A stretch of 64,000 nucleotides of DNA, taken from the NCBI GenBank assembly GCA_050178015.1, contig JBFXGM010000020.1, positions 28,533-92,532 of the forward strand, in the 5' to 3' direction. The position numbers and the translations under genes were made by a program. Shown piece after piece: positions 26,071 to 32,661 of this stretch. Position 1 is the first letter of the stretch. Every line of letters begins with the position of its first letter. A model generated the notes under the pieces. It saw only the letters and a program-made list of their open reading frames with translations, did not search any database and was not told where the DNA came from. The stretch comes from Gaoshiqia sp050178015 (GTDB taxonomy: Bacteria > Bacteroidota > Bacteroidia > Bacteroidales > Prolixibacteraceae).

Positions 26071-27568
26071 GCCCACGGACACTAACCGCTCCCCGCAAGA
26101 GACATTCCTTGATTCGTGCGATTTGTTGCGCCAGAATTTTCGCATTCAGCCGGGCACCCGCGGCATTGGTGTGCGTATGATCGCCGGGGAAGAACGCACC
26201 GGCTGCCTCCGCTCCCATTGCTTCGTATTGGGCAGCCACGGCTTCATTCAAATCAATAAAAAAAGCACCGGTCGCTCCGGCCACTTCCCTAGCCCATTTG
26301 GCGTAACTGTCCGAAGCCCGTTCCACTTTCCCTTCCGTCCACCTGTTACGCGGAATCATGGAAACGACAATCGGGATCGCCCCTTTGGCCTGCACATCAG
26401 CGATGTACTTTTTCATATACCAGCCGTAAGTGTGCACCGTTTCCTTGGAGCCATCCTCGCGGGTTACTTCCTGCGTTTCATCGCCAGTTCCCGGCAGCGA
26501 ACCCCGATATTTGGCTTTGTCGATATTTCCGCCATCATTGTGGCCAAACTGCATCAGCACAAAATCGCCTTGCTCCAGTTGCGGAACAAGTTCATCCCAC
26601 AAACCTTCGTACAGAAAAGTGCGGCTGCTGCGCCCGCCACGCGCTTTGTTGATGATCTCCACCCGGCTGCCATCGAAAAAGGCCGGCAGTTCGCGTCCCC
26701 AACCCACAATTTCGCCACTGCCGCCAGCCACGGTCGAATCACCAATCAAAAAGACCTTCTTCTTTTTGGGGAAGTTGATGGTTGGATTTTCCAACAGGAA
26801 GTCTTTCAGCGGGCAGTTCTCAGCCTCGCGAAGTCCCTCCACAATCAGCGTAGCCGCCAGCACCGCTCCTTTAGCCGAAGTGTGCGTGTGATCGTGCTCA
26901 AAGAACAAATTGCCCGTCACCTGCGCTTCGCCCAGCTTTTCCATCGCCGAGGCCATTTTTTCGTTTAAGTTGATGAATTCAACGCCTTCGGCCAAGGCCA
27001 CCTCTTTGGCCCACAAGCCATAACTTTGATCGTTGCGCGGCACGCGGCCATCCTGCCAGCTGTTGCGCGGAATGGGCGACATGACCACCGGAATGGCCCC
27101 TTTCGCTTTGGCTTCCTGAATATACTGACGGAGATACCAGCCATAGCTGTGCACCACCTCGTGCTCGCCGGTAAGCAGGTTGTCGATCTCCTCCGACTCA
27201 TCGCCAACGCCCTTCATGGTTCCGCGCGCCCGGAAGTCGTCGTTGATTGGGCCGGCATCGTTGTGGCCAAATTGCATCAGCACATAATCGCCCGGCTGAA
27301 GCCTTTCCAGCACAGGTTGCCACAGTCCTTTGGTGCGAAAGGTGCGGCTGCTTGTTCCGCCCAGGGCATGGTTCTCCACCTGAATCCGGCTGGTATCAAA
27401 AAACTGCACCAGCGGGTCGCCCCAGCCCCAAAGGCCACCGGAACCGTCACCCCGCCCGTTTTTTACGGTTGAATCGCCAATCGTATAAACGGTGGGCTTG
27501 GCGTTCGCGTCTGTTTGCCCGAAAGCCAACAGGCAAGTCATCAATAAAAAGCTGATCAATTTTATCAT
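26060..27568 (-). CDS. Tandem-domain rhamnogalacturonan acetylesterase (two CE12 domains)
   Basis: A 502-residue secreted protein with a signal peptide (about 1-23) and two complete SGNH/CE12 domains. Domain 1 (about 26-250) has GDST 31-34, GHND 101-104 and the DxxH pair D226/H229. Domain 2 (about 270-490) has GDST 276-279, GHND 342-345 and D463/H466. Both keep all catalytic residues. They are clearly related (shared QFGHND, HTYGWY/HSYGWY and IPRN words) and probably arose by duplication. CE12 enzymes deacetylate rhamnogalacturonan-I. The C-terminal few residues and the stop are encoded by a 20-bp tandem repeat. Confidence 0.93.
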   Translation of the reverse strand: MIKLISFLLMTCLLAFGQTDANAKPTVYTIGDSTVKNGRGDGSGGLWGWGDPLVQFFDTSRIQVENHALGGTSSRTFRTKGLWQPVLERLQPGDYVLMQFGHNDAGPINDDFRARGTMKGVGDESEEIDNLLTGEHEVVHSYGWYLRQYIQEAKAKGAIPVVMSPIPRNSWQDGRVPRNDQSYGLWAKEVALAEGVEFINLNEKMASAMEKLGEAQVTGNLFFEHDHTHTSAKGAVLAATLIVEGLREAENCPLKDFLLENPTINFPKKKKVFLIGDSTVAGGSGEIVGWGRELPAFFDGSRVEIINKARGGRSSRTFLYEGLWDELVPQLEQGDFVLMQFGHNDGGNIDKAKYRGSLPGTGDETQEVTREDGSKETVHTYGWYMKKYIADVQAKGAIPIVVSMIPRNRWTEGKVERASDSYAKWAREVAGATGAFFIDLNEAVAAQYEAMGAEAAGAFFPGDHTHTNAAGARLNAKILAQQIARIKECLLRGAVSVRGQSQ

Positions 27569-27596
27569 TTCAAAAAGCGTTTTCGTTTATCTTTTT

Positions 27597-27629
27597 ATTG
27601 ATCGGATGACTTTGAGTCATCCGATCAAT
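27597..27629. repeat. REP-like palindrome, copy 1
   Basis: ATTGATCGGATGACT (27597-27611) and AGTCATCCGATCAAT (27615-27629) form a perfect 15-bp stem with a TTG loop, just downstream of the propeller hydrolase stop codon. The core recurs at 28915-28947. It may terminate transcription or protect mRNA 3' ends; no T-run is present. Confidence 0.85.
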
Positions 27630-27634
27630 ATATC

Positions 27635-28741
27635 TTACTTGTGTACATCCGCTTCAATTTCAAAAACAAAAGGAGTGGATGTCCAATATTTGCCACCTTG
27701 CGTAGTGACAAACAAGTGCGTGGGTTTTCCATTCTGCATGAGTACCTGTGGTCGCTCAAACCGGCCGTACTTACTCAAATGCTTCGGCTTTGGTGGCTGG
27801 TTAATGTAATGCGACACCCCGAAATAGCTGATTGTTGGTTCCGACCAATGCATCCCGTCTTCCGACTCCAGAATGATGCCCACCTCATGGTCAAAACGCC
27901 CCATATCGCGCGCCAGCATGTAGAACTTCCCGTTCTCACGGAACACGTTGCCATCTTCCAACTGTCGGTTGTTGCCCAAGGCCGAATAGTCGATGATGGG
28001 ATTTCCGGCATAGCGAACGTACGGCCCTTCCAGCTGTTCGGCAATCGCCAGTCCGTATTTGCGGTTTCCGCGAATGGCCGGGTCAACCGGATTTTCATAT
28101 TCTTCGTTGTTCCAGCCTTTGTAATACAGCCAATATTGTCCGTTTGGATGTTTCAGAAAGGAAGGATTCGAGGTACAATGATCATCCCAGGCCCCTTCCG
28201 GTCCTGCCTCCAACAGTGGTTTGTCCGGCCGTTTCCACGGGCCATTGAGCGAGTTGGCGGTTGCCAGCCCGATTCGCTTGGTATTTGTTTTCCGGTTCGA
28301 ATTGCCGATATAAAACAGGCAATAGGTGCCGTCAACCAACTGAATATGCGGGTTGTGGCAGGTGGTGCCATCCCAAAAACCTTCGCCACGCGGCGCCAGG
28401 ATCGTTTCGATTTCACGATAAGGACCATCAGCACTATCAGCCACGGCATGCGCAATCTCCGAACTGTTGATCCAGCCGCCCATGCCTTTTTCAGCATTCC
28501 AACGCGAAAAAAACACGTGAAACTTGCCGTCGGGCGACACAATCGGGCTGCAGCCCCAAACGTAATACCCTTCGAGTTCGAGAATTCTGCCCAAAGGTTT
28601 GAGCCGATGGGAAAAATCAGAAATTTCCTGTTCCCGGTACTTTTTATCGGGATCGGAAGCTGCCAGTCCGGGGCCGCCCGAAACCAGCAGCGCCCCTCCG
28701 ACGAGCAAACTTTGTTGTATGAAATGACGTCGTGTTTGCAT
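27635..28741 (-). CDS. Five-bladed beta-propeller glycosidase-like protein (GH43/GH117-like), Tat signal
   Basis: A 368-residue protein from ATG 28741; the longer in-frame start at 28747 is a TTG. The N-terminus MQTRRHFIQQSLLVGGALLV has a twin-arginine pair followed by a hydrophobic stretch, so Tat export is likely. The body has repeated propeller blades (FHVFFSRW, YCLFYIGN, YWLYYKGW, FYMLARDM) as in GH43, GH117 and GH130-type hydrolases. The first blade reads WGCSPIV where GH43 usually has the catalytic-base Asp, so assignment to classical GH43 is doubtful. Within a pectin locus a role on arabinose- or galactose-containing side chains is plausible but unproven. Confidence 0.7.
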   Translation of the reverse strand: MQTRRHFIQQSLLVGGALLVSGGPGLAASDPDKKYREQEISDFSHRLKPLGRILELEGYYVWGCSPIVSPDGKFHVFFSRWNAEKGMGGWINSSEIAHAVADSADGPYREIETILAPRGEGFWDGTTCHNPHIQLVDGTYCLFYIGNSNRKTNTKRIGLATANSLNGPWKRPDKPLLEAGPEGAWDDHCTSNPSFLKHPNGQYWLYYKGWNNEEYENPVDPAIRGNRKYGLAIAEQLEGPYVRYAGNPIIDYSALGNNRQLEDGNVFRENGKFYMLARDMGRFDHEVGIILESEDGMHWSEPTISYFGVSHYINQPPKPKHLSKYGRFERPQVLMQNGKPTHLFVTTQGGKYWTSTPFVFEIEADVHK

Positions 28742-28799
28742 GGTCAATTTCTCTTTTATTGAGCGGGCAATTTTTTCATCAGTACCCGCTTAAATTTTC

Positions 28800-28887
28800 A
28801 TCCCGATGGAAATTTATTTTCTCCCCGATGAAAATATTTTTTCTTCCTGAAGGAAATATTTTTTCTTCCCGAAGGAAATTTATCGCC
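28800..28887. repeat. Four-copy 22-bp tandem repeat with internal palindrome
   Basis: Units at 28800-28821, 28822-28843, 28844-28865 and 28866-28887 share the pattern TTCCnGAAGGAAATATTTTTTC; the third and fourth are best conserved and carry the palindrome TTCC-n-GAAGGAA. The array lies about 60-150 bases upstream of the propeller hydrolase start, in its promoter or leader region. Confidence 0.85.
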
Positions 28888-28914
28888 ATCAGGATGTAAA
28901 AATTTCTATGGCTT

Positions 28915-28947
28915 ACTGATCGGATGACTTGAAGTCATCCGATCAGT
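28915..28947. repeat. REP-like palindrome, copy 2
   Basis: ACTGATCGGATGACTT and AAGTCATCCGATCAGT form a nearly perfect stem, 6 bases downstream of the DUF4450 gene stop. The central GATCGGATGACTT...AGTCATCCGATC is shared with the copy at 27597-27629. Confidence 0.85.
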
Positions 28948-28953
28948 TTCATG

Positions 28954-31900
28954 CTATCGTGCAAGGGTTACCCCCATTAAGCCAATAATCACTTCGTTGG
29001 CTATGGTTTCCAAAGTCAACGACACCAGTTCTTTTTCCGGATCGAGCGGAAGGTCGAGCAAAGTCGCCATTCCGCCATCCACATAAATCGGGTCGTTCGA
29101 CATGCGTCCGCCCAACTCGCCGGCGTGGTACTTGCTCACATCGCCGGTTTTCAGCCGCACCCGCCACGGACGGGGCTGCCGGGTGTAAAAGGCCCAGTCG
29201 TCGATAAACAAATCCTGATCGAGCGGAATCAGGTTGTCGGGCAAAACCAGGTCGAGCACGTCCTCGGTTCCGTCGGCGTAACCCACCCGGATTTGGCCGT
29301 TCAGCACATAGGCCTGCATGTGATAGGTGGACGCGGCCACCAGGAAATACGCCTTCGAAGCCTTGCCGCTGAGCGGAAAGCTAACCGAAGCCGGATAATT
29401 ATCCCACAAAGTGGTGAATGCAATGTTGTTGGCATCCTTGCTGCCCGGCGTGGCGAACGGAATACCCTGCGGCAGGGTAAAGGTGCCGTTGTTGGCCGCG
29501 GCCAGCGAACGGATTCCGCTGTCGTCAATCGCCGACAGGTCGTTGGGATGGCACCACTGCCCCATGCCTTGCGTGGGCACCTGCAGCGTTGTGTATTCCC
29601 AGCGCGGCGACAGGTATTTGCCGTAAGCGAAGATGTCGCGCACCTTCTCGTTAAAGCTGTCCTTCATCAAAACGGGACGATACTCCTGTGCTGCCGGATT
29701 GGAGATGTTCCAGTTGATGGCCCGCAGTTCATGCGTTTTCTTTCCGACCTTCACTTCAATTTTATTGGTCCCCAGGGTGGCCACCGGCGACGAAAACTCG
29801 TGTTTGGTTTTTCCCTGAGCGGGGATTTTTACCGTCCCGGTGTTGTCGCCATTCACCCAAAGCTCACCGGCAAGGGGCTGATCGGTTTGATTCAGAAGAT
29901 CGAAAACAAGCGATTCTGAATCCGGATGATTGGCGATTTCAACAGGGTTCACCACCTCCATTTCGACGGGAAGCCAGAAGCGCATTGCGCCCGACGAAAC
30001 CTCAACAAACAAGGTTTTGTTGCCTTTTTCTGCGGAAACGGTTCCGCTCAACACGCCGTTTCGGATTTGTGCACCTTGAAGTACCGATTGCGGGTCGTAG
30101 ATCTCCTCCGCTTCGAATGGCAACTCCAGGTGAAGCGTTTCGCCCCGCGCGAGTTTTGCTGTTACTTTCTCTGTATTTAGCTTCTCGCCTGCCCAATCGA
30201 TTTCAATTTCGTAAGCTGGCGCCATGCCGGCATCAATCCGGATTCGCGGAACCGAAACCGATTCATCAAGCAAGTCAAAGCCCGTTTCGCGGCCATTCAC
30301 CCGAATGGATTGCACCCGGCTCCGTGGGGCTTTCACTTCCAGCGATAGCTGGATATCTTTTTTCAGCAAGTTTGGTTTGATGATATAGCGATCGGTATTT
30401 CCTTCGCGTTTAAAGGAATACGCCATATTCCGGGTTTCGATCTCTGCAAAATCCCATTCCGCAGGAAATCCGGGACGGATGGTCAGCCGGTCGTTCATCA
30501 GGTCGGGAACAATGCCGTACATGCCCTGCACCAGCGCCCGGACGCCCATGGACACCGGATCAGCAAAATCGCGGTAGGTCTCGCCGCGGGCCGCATCGTA
30601 AAACGAGATCTGCGTGATGTTGCCCGGCCCCGAGCCCAGGTACATGGCATCGAGCAGTGCCCCTTTGTAAAGTTTGAACGCCTCGTCGGGCCGGCCTGTT
30701 TGCCAGTAGGCCAGCGAAGTGTGGACAATCTCGGCAAAGGCCACATTGTTGATCGACCACATGTAGGGTTGCCAGTTGGTCGTAGCCACCACGTGGTTTG
30801 TGGTGTCTTCCAACCCTTTGGCCAAAACCGGGATGTGCGTCAGTTCCGTATCGATGTAGCGGGTGGCCTGGTACGCTTTGAACGGGTCGTGAACATCGGA
30901 GTCAATGGCATGATAAATGGTCCACACCGCTGCATTGTCGTGCCGCATTTCGTGCCCCATATTATCTTTGAATTCAGCCCACCAGCCTTTCTCCGGAATC
31001 CAAAGCTCGCGGTTCATCGCCGTGAGAATCAGCTCCGCCTCCTTTTCGTATTGTGAAGGATCTTCACCCAATTTTTTGGCAATTTCCGCCGCCATGTTGT
31101 TGGCCCGGTAGTTATAAGCCGACGAATGGGTGGCCTTGCCACCGTTGTACTGCAAAGCATCCGAGGCCCAAATGCTGCAATAACCGTCATAAAGGCCATC
31201 GTTGTCGGGGTCGAAGGTGTTCTTCTCCCAGGCAAGGTGGCGCTGCAAGGCCGGAAAGATTTCGCGGGCGTAATCCATATCGCCGGTCCAGTTCAGGTGC
31301 CACAGCAGCTCGTCGAAAAACACCAGGTTCATGTCGTAGTGGTGCATGATATCCGTCCGGTTGGGGCTCCGGCAGATGTAACCGTTGCTATACATCGGTG
31401 TGCCCCAGGTTTTGGCAGCGCGCGCCAGGTTCAGCTCTTCATCCTGCAAGTGCGGCAAGGTCACCGGCACATCGGTCACCTGCGAGTTGATGTAGCCGTT
31501 GAAGTGCGTTCGTGCCCGGTTGTGCAGCCCAAGCAGATCAGCCAGGTAGGCCGCCCGCCAGCCAGTAAGCGGCATGCGCCAGCCAATGGCGCCGTGCAAA
31601 TAGCCGGGATCTTCCCACACCGCATCCTCAGCCCCGGAGAAAATGCCACCCAGCGTATTCAGGTACGGATCGGGGGTATGCAATTTCAGTGTCGAAGCAA
31701 TCTGTTCGCGATAAGCCGCGCCTTTGTTAAAAGCATCGGCCAGTTCGCTGTACGCAAAAGGCGCACGGCTCTTCGGATTGTGCAATTCGAAGTAAAAGGG
31801 CTCCGCGTCCATTTCGTATTCGGCAACAATTACCGGGGGGGAAGATTTCTCGGACTGGAGCAACTCTTCCAGATCATCAATTTGGTTGCCATCGACTTCA

Positions 31901-32658
31901 CGAATATTCGTTCCCTGGGGAAAAGTGGCGGTCATACTTTTTGATTCGGCATACACCTGCGATAACGGAGCGTTCTGCTTGTTCCGGCTTTCGGGATGCT
32001 CATAGGCTTCGTCATCGGAAACCGGCTTGGTCTGATGTCCGTACCAAACGGTTGCCTGATGGTCGGTAATTTCGAACACATTTCCCTGACAATTGCCCGG
32101 TTTGATATAGAAACTATCTTCCGGATCAGCCCCCAAATCGCCTTCGCGGCTATAGCGTTTGTTGTTGGCGCCACCGTAAACCCAGATGATTTTAGTTCCC
32201 GCGGGCACCTGCTCTGCGCTGTGCCTGACCACCAAACCGTCGCCATCAGACAAGGCAACGGCCTCAATGGTGAGCGTGCCGTCTCCCAATAAGTTCTTGT
32301 CTTTCAAAATATAAGTTCGCTGCCCCGACTTGAAACGGGACTCGACAGATTCCAGGTCTTTTACCCAGCGAGCTGCTGTGGGTGTGGAGATCGCCAGATA
32401 CACGCTTCCGCCCAAATAGGGCATGTACAGCCCAAATTCCGGGAAATCACTCGTTTCGAAACGAAAGCCCGTGTTGGTTCCGTAAATCGCCCGGGTGAAG
32501 CGTTTGTCACCATTATGAATGACAAACTCGTCGCCGTCGGGCTGGTACCTGAGCTCGCGCTCTTTGCCCTGCCACCAAAGGGCGGGGTCGATTGCTTGCG
32601 CGCCTGCGCTCCAAACGATGACGGTAAATAGTATGGCTGCAAAAAGTCTTCGTATCAT
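28954..32658 (-). CDS. DUF4450 / six-hairpin glycosidase-like giant secreted protein
   Basis: A 1234-residue exported protein (signal peptide ending near WSAGAQA). The N-terminal DUF4450-type beta domain covers about residues 23-300; an (alpha/alpha)6 toroid region covers about 340-760 (for example GYLHGAIGWRMPLTGWRAAYLADLLG, DNDGLYDGYCSIWASDALQY, WQPYMWSINNVAFAEI), and beta-rich, probably carbohydrate-binding domains follow to the C-terminus. The architecture is that of clan GH-G/GH-L/GH-M-like enzymes, but I cannot assign a CAZy family or catalytic pair. It lies 3 bases after the GH2 gene, so the two are translated from one transcript and probably act on the same side chain. Confidence 0.75.
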   Translation of the reverse strand: MIRRLFAAILFTVIVWSAGAQAIDPALWWQGKERELRYQPDGDEFVIHNGDKRFTRAIYGTNTGFRFETSDFPEFGLYMPYLGGSVYLAISTPTAARWVKDLESVESRFKSGQRTYILKDKNLLGDGTLTIEAVALSDGDGLVVRHSAEQVPAGTKIIWVYGGANNKRYSREGDLGADPEDSFYIKPGNCQGNVFEITDHQATVWYGHQTKPVSDDEAYEHPESRNKQNAPLSQVYAESKSMTATFPQGTNIREVDGNQIDDLEELLQSEKSSPPVIVAEYEMDAEPFYFELHNPKSRAPFAYSELADAFNKGAAYREQIASTLKLHTPDPYLNTLGGIFSGAEDAVWEDPGYLHGAIGWRMPLTGWRAAYLADLLGLHNRARTHFNGYINSQVTDVPVTLPHLQDEELNLARAAKTWGTPMYSNGYICRSPNRTDIMHHYDMNLVFFDELLWHLNWTGDMDYAREIFPALQRHLAWEKNTFDPDNDGLYDGYCSIWASDALQYNGGKATHSSAYNYRANNMAAEIAKKLGEDPSQYEKEAELILTAMNRELWIPEKGWWAEFKDNMGHEMRHDNAAVWTIYHAIDSDVHDPFKAYQATRYIDTELTHIPVLAKGLEDTTNHVVATTNWQPYMWSINNVAFAEIVHTSLAYWQTGRPDEAFKLYKGALLDAMYLGSGPGNITQISFYDAARGETYRDFADPVSMGVRALVQGMYGIVPDLMNDRLTIRPGFPAEWDFAEIETRNMAYSFKREGNTDRYIIKPNLLKKDIQLSLEVKAPRSRVQSIRVNGRETGFDLLDESVSVPRIRIDAGMAPAYEIEIDWAGEKLNTEKVTAKLARGETLHLELPFEAEEIYDPQSVLQGAQIRNGVLSGTVSAEKGNKTLFVEVSSGAMRFWLPVEMEVVNPVEIANHPDSESLVFDLLNQTDQPLAGELWVNGDNTGTVKIPAQGKTKHEFSSPVATLGTNKIEVKVGKKTHELRAINWNISNPAAQEYRPVLMKDSFNEKVRDIFAYGKYLSPRWEYTTLQVPTQGMGQWCHPNDLSAIDDSGIRSLAAANNGTFTLPQGIPFATPGSKDANNIAFTTLWDNYPASVSFPLSGKASKAYFLVAASTYHMQAYVLNGQIRVGYADGTEDVLDLVLPDNLIPLDQDLFIDDWAFYTRQPRPWRVRLKTGDVSKYHAGELGGRMSNDPIYVDGGMATLLDLPLDPEKELVSLTLETIANEVIIGLMGVTLAR

Positions 32659-32661
32659 TTG

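Noticed and set aside
27641..28762. 373-codon plus-strand open frame opposite the propeller hydrolase
   Set aside because: Antisense shadow of a well-supported gene; residue use (rich in R, F, P, no domains) is typical of a reverse-frame artefact.
28800..28887. CRISPR array or Xer/integron-type site
   Set aside because: Units are contiguous, degenerate and lack spacers; no recombinase gene is near.
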